The notes under the pieces are model-generated. The model was not told the DNA's origin. It saw nothing but the letters and a program-made list of their open reading frames with translations, and did not search any database. From Aeolococcus sp035552595 (GTDB lineage: Bacteria; Chloroflexota; Dormibacteria; Aeolococcales; Aeolococcaceae), in assembly GCA_035552595.1 (NCBI GenBank), contig DASZKZ010000071.1, forward strand, positions 1-59,079: 59,079 nucleotides of DNA, given 5' to 3'. Of the stretch, positions 33,324 to 42,481 are shown one piece after another (positions within the stretch are counted from its first letter, which is position 1; each line of letters opens with the position of its first letter). The position numbers and the translations under genes are program-made.

Positions 33324-33342
33324 CCGCGCCGGTCAGAGCAGG
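33314..33342 (+). terminator. Bidirectional terminator hairpin containing both stop codons
   Basis: CCTGCTCTGACC-GCGCC-GGTCAGAGCAGG is a perfect 12-bp inverted repeat. The stop of the ATPase gene (33321-33323) and of the convergent ATPase/repair gene (33333-33335) lie in opposite arms. Confidence 0.75.
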
Positions 33343-36164
33343 CGCGCCATGGCAATGACCCGTCCCGTGGTCTCGATCGTCGATGCGCCCGAAGGCATGG
33401 TCAGCACCGCCGGTGCCTGCCCGTCACACACCCCCTCGAGCGCATCGACCATGCCCGGATCCGAGGTGCTGAGGACCACCTGGTTGGTCGCCGAGAGGTT
33501 CCAGAGAAAGCGCAGCGCGGTGGCGCGGCGCTGCGGATCGGCGCTGAGCAAGGGCTCGTCGAGGAGCAGCGGCACCCCCTCGCCAGCTCCGCTGAGGACC
33601 TCAGCAAGCGCCAGCCGGAGCAGCAGGGAGACCTGGTCGCGGGTCCCGTGGGAGACGACGTCGAGCGGCACCAGTTCGAGACGATCGCCGCCGAGCAGCG
33701 AGACCTCGAAATGAGAGGTGTCGACGTTGACCGCAGCGTAGCGACCCTCGGTGAGCAGGGCGAGGCGCTCGGCGACCGAGGCGGCCAGTCGCGGCGCCAG
33801 GTCCCGGTGGATGCCGCGGGTGGCGTCGGCGATCAGCTCAGCGGCACGGTGCAGGGCGGCGAGCTGGTGCAGGCCACGGTCGCGCGCCGCCAGGCACACA
33901 GCGCGCTCGTCCTCGAGATCGGCCAGCGCCGGCACGGTGGCGCGCATCGCGGCCAAGCGGGCCCGCAGCGCGGCCGCCTCCGTCGAGGCCGCCACCGCTC
34001 CCTGACGAGCGTGCTCCGACTCGGTCTCCAGATCCTGGAGGCGGGAGTGGTCGAGTGGCTCGGCGGCTGCGATGTCGGCGGGGTCGCCGCCGCGGGCGGC
34101 CAGCCTCGCCTCGAGCTCGACCGCGAGGCGGTCCAGGGACTTGACATCCGCCCCCAGCGAGCTGCGCCGTCGCAGCTCGCCCAGGCGCCGGATCGCCGCG
34201 TCGTGGCGCCGCCGTCCGGTGCAACCGGCCCGGAAGGCGACCACCGCCTCCGAGGGTGGCAGCGAGGACGGCACCCCGGCAAGCTCGAGGACCCGCACCA
34301 GCCGAGCCCGAGCGGCGTCCGCGGCGCGCCGGCGTGCGGTGGTGTCGCCGGCCAGGTCGTCGAGGTCCGCCTCGCGCTGTTCGAGGATGGCGTCTTCGGC
34401 GCTGAGCTCCTCCCGGCGCCGATCGATGCCGGCGGCGCCGGAGACCGCATCGAGGACGTCACGCACCGTCTCCTCGGCGCTGCGAGCCCCGCGCGACCGC
34501 ACCGGGCTGATCTCGCAGTGTGATGCCAGGGAGGCGGCGGCCTGCGCCAGCTCTCCGAGGCGAGCAGCGGCGGTCTCCACCTCGGCCGCGAGAGTCTCGA
34601 CGCGAAGGTCCTCGCGCTGCAGCTCGGCGTGGAGGGCACGCAGCCGGGGGAGGCGTTCGGCGAGGCGCTCGAGGCCCTCTCCGTCCAGCTCGACACCGGG
34701 GCAGAGGCGGGCGAGGCGGCGCCGGGCGTGCTCTGCGTCGCCGGCGAACAACCTATCGACGCTGAGGATGAGCAGGGTCGCGACCAGGGCGACCCCGGCC
34801 GCGACCAGCGCCCAGAGGCCATGCCGCGAGGCCGCCGACAGCGCCGCGGCGACGGCGCCGGCACAGAGCGCCACGGTGGCGCCGAGCTTGGCGACCCGGC
34901 TGGAGCGGCCGCCCCTGGCCACGTCGACGAGCTCGATGGCCGCCTCCACACCGGCCGCGCTGGTGCCCGCCACCCCCGTGGCAGCGATCTCGCGACGGAG
35001 AGCCTCGCGCCGCCCGGCGGCGGCCGCGAGCTCCTCGCTGCGTCGCCGCCCGGCCAGCGTCTCCGCCAGCCTCCGCTCCAGGGCGGAGGCCTCGGCGACC
35101 GCGGCGTCATCGACGGCGCCGCCCCGGCCGAGGGCGCGCAGCCCGGCGGCGATCTCAGCGCGGCGCCGGCGCACCTCCGCCAGCTGCGGAGCCGCCGCCT
35201 CCGAGCGTGCCCGGGCCTCGTCGGCGGCGCGCTGGGACTCGAGGACCTCGGCGGCCAGCGAGGCGACGCGGTCCTCGGCCTCGAGGGGGAATGTCGCCAG
35301 CTGGGCGGTGCCCTCCATCTCCGCTGCCATCTGGGCCACCTCGGCATCGGTCGACTCGAGGTCGGCCCGCTGGGCTGCGATCGCGGCCAGCCGTCCCAGC
35401 AACCAGCGGCGCTCCGCATCGAGGCGGCGCTCCTCGGCAGTGTGGGCGGTCACCTCCAGGGCACGCAGTCGCTCCTCATCGGCGGCGAGAGCGCGCAGGC
35501 TGCGACGGGCGTCCTCGACCTGGACCTCGAGCTGGCGGAGGCGGTTGACGGCGCGCCCCAGGGGGCTCCCCGATCTGCGCTCCGACCCGACGCGGCCGAT
35601 GGCGTCGCTGATCGCCGCCAGCGCCTCGGCGCCGGTGGTGCCCCCGCCCGAGTCGGCGAGGCGCTCGATCGCCTCCTGCATCTCGGTGGCGCGGGCGGCG
35701 GGCGCATCTCCCGCGCCCAGGCGCAGCCCATCCTCGCCAACGCACGCGCTGGCGCAGAACACGTCCTCGTCGATGCCGAGGTGAACCAGCCCCGGCGACA
35801 CCGTGCGACCCACCCGCACCTGGGCGGTCACGTCTCCGCCACCGATCTCCTGCACCTGGCAGGTGTGGTCGCGCTGCTCGAAGCGCCGGGCCACACGCAG
35901 GCGGCGGCCGTCGCCAAGGTCATAGGTGAGGGCGAGGGAATAGCCCTCCCCCGCCCACGGCGTCCACCGCGCCCAGTCACTGCGGTCGGTGGGCCGTCCG
36001 GGGCCGCCCGCGTCGAGGCCGTAGAGGGCGGCCCGGAGAGCCCGCTGGACGGTCGACTTGCCCGACTCGTTGTCGCCGAGCAGGACCGTGATGCGCGGGT
36101 CGAAGTCGGCGGAGAAGTCGCTGAGCCTGCCGAAGCCGCCGATCTCGAGCCGGTGCAGCCTCAT
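33333..36164 (-). CDS. YhaN/SbcC-like coiled-coil ATPase with membrane hairpin
   Basis: 943 residues. LLGDNESGKST at about 28-38 is the Walker A; SHGTRDQVSLLLRLALAE the ABC signature and PLLLDEPLL the Walker B near the C-terminus. Between them lie two long coiled coils (about 200-410 and 490-800). In the middle, two hydrophobic segments (KLGATVALCAGAVAAALSA and GLWALVAAGVALVATLLIL) replace the zinc hook, as in Bacillus YhaN, and would anchor the tip in the membrane. With the nuclease partner encoded upstream (ATGA overlap) it should form an SbcCD-like complex acting on DNA ends. Confidence 0.88.
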   Translation of the reverse strand: MRLHRLEIGGFGRLSDFSADFDPRITVLLGDNESGKSTVQRALRAALYGLDAGGPGRPTDRSDWARWTPWAGEGYSLALTYDLGDGRRLRVARRFEQRDHTCQVQEIGGGDVTAQVRVGRTVSPGLVHLGIDEDVFCASACVGEDGLRLGAGDAPAARATEMQEAIERLADSGGGTTGAEALAAISDAIGRVGSERRSGSPLGRAVNRLRQLEVQVEDARRSLRALAADEERLRALEVTAHTAEERRLDAERRWLLGRLAAIAAQRADLESTDAEVAQMAAEMEGTAQLATFPLEAEDRVASLAAEVLESQRAADEARARSEAAAPQLAEVRRRRAEIAAGLRALGRGGAVDDAAVAEASALERRLAETLAGRRRSEELAAAAGRREALRREIAATGVAGTSAAGVEAAIELVDVARGGRSSRVAKLGATVALCAGAVAAALSAASRHGLWALVAAGVALVATLLILSVDRLFAGDAEHARRRLARLCPGVELDGEGLERLAERLPRLRALHAELQREDLRVETLAAEVETAAARLGELAQAAASLASHCEISPVRSRGARSAEETVRDVLDAVSGAAGIDRRREELSAEDAILEQREADLDDLAGDTTARRRAADAARARLVRVLELAGVPSSLPPSEAVVAFRAGCTGRRRHDAAIRRLGELRRRSSLGADVKSLDRLAVELEARLAARGGDPADIAAAEPLDHSRLQDLETESEHARQGAVAASTEAAALRARLAAMRATVPALADLEDERAVCLAARDRGLHQLAALHRAAELIADATRGIHRDLAPRLAASVAERLALLTEGRYAAVNVDTSHFEVSLLGGDRLELVPLDVVSHGTRDQVSLLLRLALAEVLSGAGEGVPLLLDEPLLSADPQRRATALRFLWNLSATNQVVLSTSDPGMVDALEGVCDGQAPAVLTMPSGASTIETTGRVIAMARLL

Positions 36165-37306
36165 CGGAGCCCGATCTCCGCTCCGCCCAGCGCCTGGAGC
36201 CCGTAGCGCAGAGCGTCGTCGAGGACGGCCATCTGGCGCTCGTCGGCTGCCTCCGCGGCCTCGGCGACCGCCCGGGCGAAGGCGCTGCGAACCCCGTCGC
36301 CGCTGATCGACGCCAGGTCCAGCGCCGGCGTGGTCAGGTCCCGGGCGCGCACTGCCACGGCGCCACAGCCGTCGCGCACCGAGGTCTCGACGGTGAAGGT
36401 GTCGGTGGAGACGGTGTGGTCGATCTCGCCAACGAGGTCGACCCGGAGCATGGTGCGGTCGGGGTCGAGCCCGCCGCAGGCGACCGCCGCGGCGGCGCAG
36501 GCGGCATCGACGACATCAGCGAGGCTGCGCGCCGAGGACACGTCGGCGCGCGCGGTGCGGGCGTGCCAGCGATTGTCGGTGAGCGGCTCGTAGCTGATGG
36601 TGCCGTCGCCCGCCACGTCGACGAGCACGGCGCCGCGCGGCTCGGACTCGTCGAAGGTGAGCGGTTCGGGGCTGCCGGGGTAGACTAGCGCGCCGGCCTC
36701 GTCGATGCGGCGGCGATGGTAGTGCCCGCAGAGGGCGGCGGCGAAGCCGCGCTCGCGCACGTCGTCGGCGTGGAACGGCCCGTGGATGGACTTGCCATCG
36801 GGCCTCGAGCCGAGTTCGGCCCCGTGGAAGAGGGCGAGGTGGACGCCGCCGTCACCGCCGACCGGTGCGCAGGCCAGCGGATCGCCCTGCCAGGCGGGCT
36901 CGAGGTGAGCCAGGCCCCAGACGGTGAGACCGTCGGCGAGGGGATGGGGACGCAGCACCGCGGTGTCGAAGAGGTGCACGTTGGCCGGCCATTCGGTGCG
37001 GCTGTAGATCGAACCGGAGAGAAGCGCGTCATGGTTGCCCGGGGCGAGGAGCACCTCGATGGGAGCCCAGGAGGCGAACGTGTCGGCGAGGTGGATGGCA
37101 GTGTCGGCTCCCGCCCGGTCGTGCTCGTAGAGGTCGCCGGCGATGCTGATGGCCGCGCACCCCCGCTCCTGGGCGGTGTGCCCGGCTCGCTTCAGCGCCT
37201 CTCGCAGGCCCAGCCGCCTCCGGATCGCCAGCTCACCCTGGCAGCCCATGCCCGCGAAGGCACGATCCAGGTGCAGGTCGGCGAGATGGAGGAGGCTGGT
37301 GCTCAT
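36161..37306 (-). CDS. YhaO/SbcD-like metallophosphoesterase nuclease
   Basis: 381 residues. All metallophosphatase motifs are present: LLHLADLHLD (D-x-H), ISIAGDLYE (GD), LLAPGNHD (GNHD), CGHYHRRR (GHxH). This is the Mre11/SbcD/YhaO catalytic core with a C-terminal capping region. It is a manganese-dependent DNA exo/endonuclease whose access to DNA is controlled by the ATPase partner. It is the first gene of the two-gene operon. The 187 bases to the next gene contain a small CGAAC-GTCG-GTTCG palindrome (37342-37355) and no clear promoter. Confidence 0.9.
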   Translation of the reverse strand: MSTSLLHLADLHLDRAFAGMGCQGELAIRRRLGLREALKRAGHTAQERGCAAISIAGDLYEHDRAGADTAIHLADTFASWAPIEVLLAPGNHDALLSGSIYSRTEWPANVHLFDTAVLRPHPLADGLTVWGLAHLEPAWQGDPLACAPVGGDGGVHLALFHGAELGSRPDGKSIHGPFHADDVRERGFAAALCGHYHRRRIDEAGALVYPGSPEPLTFDESEPRGAVLVDVAGDGTISYEPLTDNRWHARTARADVSSARSLADVVDAACAAAAVACGGLDPDRTMLRVDLVGEIDHTVSTDTFTVETSVRDGCGAVAVRARDLTTPALDLASISGDGVRSAFARAVAEAAEAADERQMAVLDDALRYGLQALGGAEIGLR

Positions 37307-37493
37307 ACGTGGGGTGCGTGCTCAGGGTGGGCCTGGCCGTGCGAACGTCGGTTCGTCGGCGCAACGCTACCACGCCGCGAGACAGCCCACAAGCGGGGCT
37401 CTTCCGATTCGGTAACAAAGGTCACAGGCCGCGACGCCGTCTGAAAAGATACGCCGACGCTGCCGCAATCGCTGCAGGGTAGTCAAAGAGGGA

Positions 37494-39071
37494 ATGGTGG
37501 GACCACGTTCGGCCGCGCCCCGGCGCGCCGCGGGATTCGCCGTGGTGCTGATGTTCGCTGCGCTCCTGGTGCGACTGCTCACGCTTCCCCTGCCGGCGGC
37601 CCGCTGGGATGCCGAGCTCGCCCTCGGGGTGGGCGGGGGGCTGTATGGCGCGCTCACCGTCGGGCTGCTCGGCCGCGAGTGGATGTGGCGCGAGGCCGCG
37701 GTGGTCCTGCGGGCGCTGCTGGGGGCGCTGATCGCAGGCCTCATCGTCTCCCTGGCCGCCGGGTACCTGGAGCGCATCGACGTGGTCGCCGTCCTGCTCT
37801 TCGCCACGGTCGTCCTGAGCGCGCCGGCGCAGGCTCGGGCACGCGCGCTGGCCGCCGCCACACTCCTCTCCGACGGCGCTCTGGCGGCGGTGTGGCTGGT
37901 GTGGCTGCACGGCGATGTCGCCACCCTGCTCCTGGCCCTGGCGTTCCTGACCGGGCTGCAGATCGTGGTGGTCGCCCAGGCCAAGGCGGTCGGCGCCATC
38001 GCCGAATCCGACGAGCTGCGCCGCACCGCTCACGGCCTCGCCGCCGAGCGCGTGGGCACCGCCATCGACGTGCTCGGGGTGACCCGCGCCGTTCTCGAGA
38101 CCAGCCGCGACTCCTACCCGCTGACCACCCAGGCGGCCCTTCTCCTCTACGAGGTGGTCGCCGATCGGCTGCGGCCGCTTCCGCTCTACCTCGCCCCCGC
38201 CGGGGTCAGCTCACTCGACGCCGACAACCTCGACGTCACGCTCGCCCCCGGTGAGGGCCTGGCGGGACGGGTCTTCTCCGCCAGCCGTCCGCTGGTGTGG
38301 CCGACGGCGTACGACGTCGGCCTGGCCCAGGAGAGCCTCAGCGAGCAGGTGCGTGAGCAGCTTCTCGGCCTGAGGCGGGGCGTGATCCTCTCCGCGATCG
38401 GGGCGCCGCTGATCATCGACGACGAGGTCATCGGCGTCTACGTGCTCACCTCCAGCCGCCAGGAGCTGGTGTGGGGGGAGGAGGACGTCAGCGTGGTGTC
38501 CGCGCTCGCCGACGAGGCGGCCCGAGCCATCGAGCGGGCACGCCGGTACGAGCGTGAGCTCGACCAGGCCCACCTCGACAGCATCACCGGCCTGGCCAAC
38601 CACCGCCAGCTCACCCGCACGCTCGATCAGGAGGTGGCCCGGGCGCGCCGCCGCAACACGTCGCTGGGAGTCGTCTTCTGCGATCTCGACCGGTTCAAGG
38701 CGGTCAACGACACCTTCGGCCACTCCGCCGGCGACCGCGTGCTCACCATCCTCGCCCAGGTCTTCCACGACTCCCTTCGCCGCGAGGACTCCGCTGCCCG
38801 CTACGGCGGTGACGAGTTCGTGTGCGTCCTCCCCGGGGCCGACCAGCAGGAGGCCGCGACGGTCGGGCTGCGCATCAGCACGTCGTTCGAGATCCGGGTG
38901 CGCGACGACCCTGAGCTGTGCGGGGCGGGGGTGACCATCTCGTGCGGCGTGGCCATGTTCCCCGACAACGCCGACAGCGTCGACGGTCTTCTCCAGCATG
39001 CCGACGCCGCCATGCGCCGGGTCAAGGCGGGCCGCCGTGCCGGCCTCGCCGAGGGGCTGGCCACGCGCTGA
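37494..39071 (+). CDS. Membrane-bound diguanylate cyclase (GAF-GGDEF)
   Basis: 525 residues. Six or so membrane segments (about 10-165) are followed by a GAF-type sensor (about 185-350) and a GGDEF domain. RYGGDEF is the intact active site, and RRED five residues before it is the inhibitory I-site RxxD, so the enzyme should make cyclic di-GMP and be product-inhibited. CDLDRFKAVNDTFGHSAGD is the conserved metal and substrate region. There is no EAL domain. AGAGGGA almost abuts the ATG, so the GTG at 37497 may be the true start. Confidence 0.93.
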   Translation: MVGPRSAAPRRAAGFAVVLMFAALLVRLLTLPLPAARWDAELALGVGGGLYGALTVGLLGREWMWREAAVVLRALLGALIAGLIVSLAAGYLERIDVVAVLLFATVVLSAPAQARARALAAATLLSDGALAAVWLVWLHGDVATLLLALAFLTGLQIVVVAQAKAVGAIAESDELRRTAHGLAAERVGTAIDVLGVTRAVLETSRDSYPLTTQAALLLYEVVADRLRPLPLYLAPAGVSSLDADNLDVTLAPGEGLAGRVFSASRPLVWPTAYDVGLAQESLSEQVREQLLGLRRGVILSAIGAPLIIDDEVIGVYVLTSSRQELVWGEEDVSVVSALADEAARAIERARRYERELDQAHLDSITGLANHRQLTRTLDQEVARARRRNTSLGVVFCDLDRFKAVNDTFGHSAGDRVLTILAQVFHDSLRREDSAARYGGDEFVCVLPGADQQEAATVGLRISTSFEIRVRDDPELCGAGVTISCGVAMFPDNADSVDGLLQHADAAMRRVKAGRRAGLAEGLATR

Positions 39072-39116
39072 TCCGCCGGCCCGGCGCGGCCAGAGCCCGC
39101 TCGAACCGCGGGGGCG

Positions 39117-39122
39117 TATGGT
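39117..39122 (+). promoter_or_regulatory. TANNNT -10 box, leaderless transporter gene
   Basis: TATGGT ends 9 bases before the ATG at 39132; no ribosome site lies between. Confidence 0.45.
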
Positions 39123-39131
39123 CATCGACGC

Positions 39132-40802
39132 ATGGCCGACACCACCGTGACCGAACGCCCGCCGACGCCCGGCGAGGTGAGCGCCACCCCCGACCGGGTG
39201 GGCCGCTTCGAGTACAAGTGGATCGCGCTCGCCGTGGTGCTCAGCGGCACCATCATGACGATCCTCGACTCCACCATCGTCAACATCGCCATCCCCACGC
39301 TGCAGCGCGATCTGCACGCCGGCAGCTACACGGAGATCGCCTGGGTGGTGACCGGATACCTGCTCGCTCAGGGGGCCGTGATCCCGCTCAGCGGCTGGGC
39401 GACGGACCGCTGGGGAACCAAGCGGCTGTACCTGATCACCATCGTGATGTTCACGGTCGCGTCCATGCTCTGCGGCGTCTCGCAGAACCTCGGCGAGCTC
39501 ATCTTCTTCCGGGTGGTGCAGGGCATCGGGGGGGGCATGCTCATGCCCATCGGCATGACCATCATCCTGCAGGCCGTCGGCCCCCAGCAGATGGGCAGGG
39601 TGATGGGCATCTTCGGAGTGCCGATGCTGATCGCGCCCGCGGTGGGGCCGGTGCTGGGCGGTTGGTTCGTCCAGGATTTCACCTGGCGCCTGATCTTCTA
39701 CGTCAACGTGCCCATCGGGATCATCGGCTTCATCGCCGCCATCCGCTTCCTGCGTGAGTCCCGGCGCACCGCGCGGTTGCGCCTCGACGTCATCGGTCTG
39801 CTCACCGGCGTCCCGGCGGTGGTCGCGCTCATGTACGCCGTCGATCGCAGCACGCAGCTGGGCTGGTCGTCGCCGCAGGTGGTCTCGCTGCTGGTGGCCA
39901 GCGCCGTGCTCATGGCCGCGTTCGTGCGCCGCCAGCTGCGCGCTCGCGAACCGCTGCTGCAGCTGTCGCTCTTTCGCGACCGCACCTTCTCGTGGGCCAT
40001 GGCGCTCAGCTTCGTGGTGGTGACGGCGATGTTCGGCACCATGCTGCTGCTGCCGCTCTACCTCCAGGAGGTGCACGGCTACGATGCCATCGAGACCGGC
40101 CTGCTCCTGCTTCCCCAGGCGGCGATGGCCGCGGTGTCGATGCCTCTGGGTGGCTTCCTCACCGACCGCATCGGTCCCAAGTGGGTGGTGGCCACCGGCA
40201 TGATCCTGCTCACCCTGGGCAGCATCCTGCTCGCCCAGATCCACTACGACTCGTCGAACTGGCTGGTGATCGGCGCCCTGATGCTGCGCGGCTTCGCGAT
40301 GGGTTTCGCCATGATGCCGACCATGTCCGCGGCGCTGGCGCGGGTGCCGCGGCAGTACACGTCGCGGGCGTCGAGCATCACCAACACCCTGCAGCGCCTC
40401 TCCTCATCGGTGGGCATCGCGGTGCTGGTCACAGTCCTTGCCGGACAGTTCGGAACCGCTGCCAGCCAGACCACCTGCGCGCCGCCCGCGACGGTGGTGA
40501 TCGCCGCCGCCAACGCCCTCCACCAGCCCGGGCTGACAGGGCCGCAATACTGCGGCTACCTGGAGCAGAAGATCGCATCCTCGTCGGCCCAGGAGAGCTC
40601 CGGGAGCGCGCAGCCCAGCACCGGCAACGTGGTGCTCGACAACTTCAACCGGCAGTTCGCGGGCGGGGTCTTCAGCGACGCGTTCGACCGCACCTTCGTG
40701 CTCATCGCCATCCTCTCGGCGGTGGGCATCATCCCGGCGTTCTTCCTCAGGCGCCCCGAGCGCGAGGCGGCGGGGAGCGGCGGGGTCCAGCTGGTCGCGT
40801 AG
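39132..40802 (+). CDS. DHA2-family (EmrB/QacA-type) 14-TM drug transporter
   Basis: 556 residues with fourteen hydrophobic segments. Major facilitator marks: LDSTIVNIAIPTLQRDL (motif D1 with the membrane-embedded Asp), GWATDRWGTKRLYL (motif A), GPVLGGWFVQDFTWRLIFYVNVP (motif C and after). These proton antiporters expel drugs, dyes or sometimes lipids and siderophores. A periplasmic loop of about 80 residues between the last two segments contains a Cys pair (QTTCAPP, YCGYL) that could form a disulfide. No regulator is adjacent, so the substrate is unknown. Confidence 0.92.
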   Translation: MADTTVTERPPTPGEVSATPDRVGRFEYKWIALAVVLSGTIMTILDSTIVNIAIPTLQRDLHAGSYTEIAWVVTGYLLAQGAVIPLSGWATDRWGTKRLYLITIVMFTVASMLCGVSQNLGELIFFRVVQGIGGGMLMPIGMTIILQAVGPQQMGRVMGIFGVPMLIAPAVGPVLGGWFVQDFTWRLIFYVNVPIGIIGFIAAIRFLRESRRTARLRLDVIGLLTGVPAVVALMYAVDRSTQLGWSSPQVVSLLVASAVLMAAFVRRQLRAREPLLQLSLFRDRTFSWAMALSFVVVTAMFGTMLLLPLYLQEVHGYDAIETGLLLLPQAAMAAVSMPLGGFLTDRIGPKWVVATGMILLTLGSILLAQIHYDSSNWLVIGALMLRGFAMGFAMMPTMSAALARVPRQYTSRASSITNTLQRLSSSVGIAVLVTVLAGQFGTAASQTTCAPPATVVIAAANALHQPGLTGPQYCGYLEQKIASSSAQESSGSAQPSTGNVVLDNFNRQFAGGVFSDAFDRTFVLIAILSAVGIIPAFFLRRPEREAAGSGGVQLVA

Positions 40803-40814
40803 AGCCCGCGGCTC
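40802..40814 (+). terminator. Small hairpin between convergent genes
   Basis: GAGCC-CGC-GGCTC, a perfect 5-bp stem, fills the gap between the transporter and accA stops; weak evidence for a terminator. Confidence 0.25.
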
Positions 40815-40817
40815 GGC

Positions 40818-41642
40818 TCAGTCGCCGGCCTGGCGATACCTGGCGGTGCGTTCCTCGAGCAGCACGTCGATGTCCTTGGCGCAGAGCTCACCGAGATGGC
40901 GGATCAGCGCTCCGCGCAGCGCCGCCACGCAGAGCTCGGGATGGGCGTGGGCCCCGGGCAGCGGCTCGGGGATGAGCTCGTCGACCAGCCCGATGCGATG
41001 GGCGGTGGCGACGCCAGGTCGCAGCGCGGCCGCCGCCCGCGCCCGCTGCCCGGCATCGCGATAGAGGATCGCCGCGCACGTCTCCGGCGGGGCCACCGTG
41101 TACACCGCGTTCTCGAAGGCCAGCACACGATCAGCCAGCGCCAGAGCCAGCGCGCCGCCCGACCCGCCCTCGCTGAGCACCGCGCTGACCACGGGAACGC
41201 GCAGCTCGAGCATGGTGATCAGCGACTGGGCGATGGCCCACGCCTGGCCCCGCTCCTCGGCCCCGACCCCGGCGTGCGCGGCGGGGGTGTCGACGAGACA
41301 CACCACCGGCATGCCGAACTTCTCAGCGGTGCGCATCAGCCGCTGCGCCTTACGATAGCCCTCGGGATGGGGCATGCCGAAGTTGTGCAGCGCGCGGCTG
41401 ATGGCGTCGGTGCCCTTCTCCTGGCCGATGACCATGACCCAGCGGTCGTCGAGGAGCGCCGGTCCCCCCACCACCGCGCGGTCGTCTCCGAAGAGCCGGT
41501 CGCCGCGGAGCTCGGTCCATTCCGTGAACGCGCCGGAGATGACCTGCAGGGCCCGCGGGCGGCCGGGGTTGCGGGCCAGCTCGACGGCCGCGAAGGCGAC
41601 GCGCTCGCGCTCCGCGGTCTCGGTGGTGACGGTCATCGCCAT
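40818..41642 (-). CDS. accA: Acetyl-CoA carboxylase carboxyltransferase subunit alpha
   Basis: 274 residues from the ATG at 41642; an ATG at 41636 that overlaps the accD stop as ATGA is equally possible. It is the alpha half of carboxyltransferase: RPRALQVISGAFTEWTELRGDR, PHPEGYRKAQRLM, PVVCLVDTPAAHAGVGAEERGQA and VLSEGGSGGALALALAD (oxyanion-hole region). It is about 45 residues shorter than the E. coli enzyme, lacking the N-terminal helix extension. With AccD it transfers the carboxyl group from biotin to acetyl-CoA to make malonyl-CoA. It is last in the fabH-accD-accA operon. Confidence 0.94.
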   Translation of the reverse strand: MAMTVTTETAERERVAFAAVELARNPGRPRALQVISGAFTEWTELRGDRLFGDDRAVVGGPALLDDRWVMVIGQEKGTDAISRALHNFGMPHPEGYRKAQRLMRTAEKFGMPVVCLVDTPAAHAGVGAEERGQAWAIAQSLITMLELRVPVVSAVLSEGGSGGALALALADRVLAFENAVYTVAPPETCAAILYRDAGQRARAAAALRPGVATAHRIGLVDELIPEPLPGAHAHPELCVAALRGALIRHLGELCAKDIDVLLEERTARYRQAGD

Positions 41643-42481
41643 GCGGAGAACCCGATGAGCAGGCGCACGATGGTGTCGCGCAGGGCGGCGCGCTCGACCA
41701 CGGCGTCGACCATGCCGTGGGCGAGGAGGAACTCTGCGGTCTGGAATCCTTCGGGAAGGCGGTCATGGCTGGCCTGCTCGATGACCCGGCCCCCGGCGAA
41801 ACCGATGCGCGCGTGGGGCTCGGCGAGGATGACGTCGGCCTGCGCCGCGAACGAGGCGGTGACCCCACCGAAGCAGGGATCGGCGAGCACGGAGACATAG
41901 GGAAGGCCGGCGCGAGCCACCGCCACCACGCCGGCGGAACAGCGCGCCATCTGGGCGAGCGACGCGATCCCCTCCTGCATGCGCGCCCCACCGGAGGTGC
42001 ACACCGCGATCAGGGCCCGCCGCTCGGCGGCGGCGAGGTCACACGCCCGGGCGAACTGCTCCCCGGCAGCGCTGCCCAGTGACCCGCCCAGGAAGCCGAA
42101 GTCCATGCAGGCGAGCACCGCCGGCACCCCGCCCATGGTGGCGCGAGAGATCAGGAAGGTCTCCTGCAGCTTGGTCCGCCGGCGCGCCTCCGCCACCCTC
42201 GACGGATAGGCGACCCCGTCGTCGAAGCCCAGGGGATCGCGGTCCCCGATCTCCATGGCGACCGGGTCGAGAGTTCCCGGGTCGGCCAGCTGGGTGGCGC
42301 GGTTGAGGGCGGGCACCACCGCGTGCCGGCCGCAATCCGGGCAGACGCGGAGGTGCTTCTCGAAGCGGGCCTCGACGAACCGGCGCCCGCAGCCGCGGCA
42401 CTCGACGGTGCCCGCGGGGGCGACCGGACGGAGCTTGGGCCCGGGCGCGGCGAGGGGAGGGGTGCTGTCGCGCCGCCCCAT
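41633..42481 (-). CDS. accD: Acetyl-CoA carboxylase carboxyltransferase subunit beta
   Basis: 282 residues from the ATG at 42481, chosen because it overlaps the fabH stop as TGATG; a start at 42505 is also possible. The N-terminal zinc ribbon CRGC...CPDC is followed by the carboxyltransferase core: DPLGFDD...YPSRVAEAR, FLGGSLGSAAGEQFARACD, GGARMQEGIASLAQM. It is the beta partner of AccA. Biotin carboxylase and the biotin carrier are not in the window; the biotin ligase is at 55289. Confidence 0.95.
   Translation of the reverse strand: MGRRDSTPPLAAPGPKLRPVAPAGTVECRGCGRRFVEARFEKHLRVCPDCGRHAVVPALNRATQLADPGTLDPVAMEIGDRDPLGFDDGVAYPSRVAEARRRTKLQETFLISRATMGGVPAVLACMDFGFLGGSLGSAAGEQFARACDLAAAERRALIAVCTSGGARMQEGIASLAQMARCSAGVVAVARAGLPYVSVLADPCFGGVTASFAAQADVILAEPHARIGFAGGRVIEQASHDRLPEGFQTAEFLLAHGMVDAVVERAALRDTIVRLLIGFSAWR

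Noticed and set aside
34629..36206. Plus-strand frame of 525 codons opposite the YhaN-like gene
   Set aside because: The minus-strand protein has Walker A, signature and Walker B motifs; the plus frame has none.
38211..40244. Minus-strand open frame of 677 codons opposite the GGDEF and transporter genes
   Set aside because: It spans two unrelated plus-strand genes and their spacer and is composed mainly of His, Asp, Gly and Arg; a shadow of codon bias.
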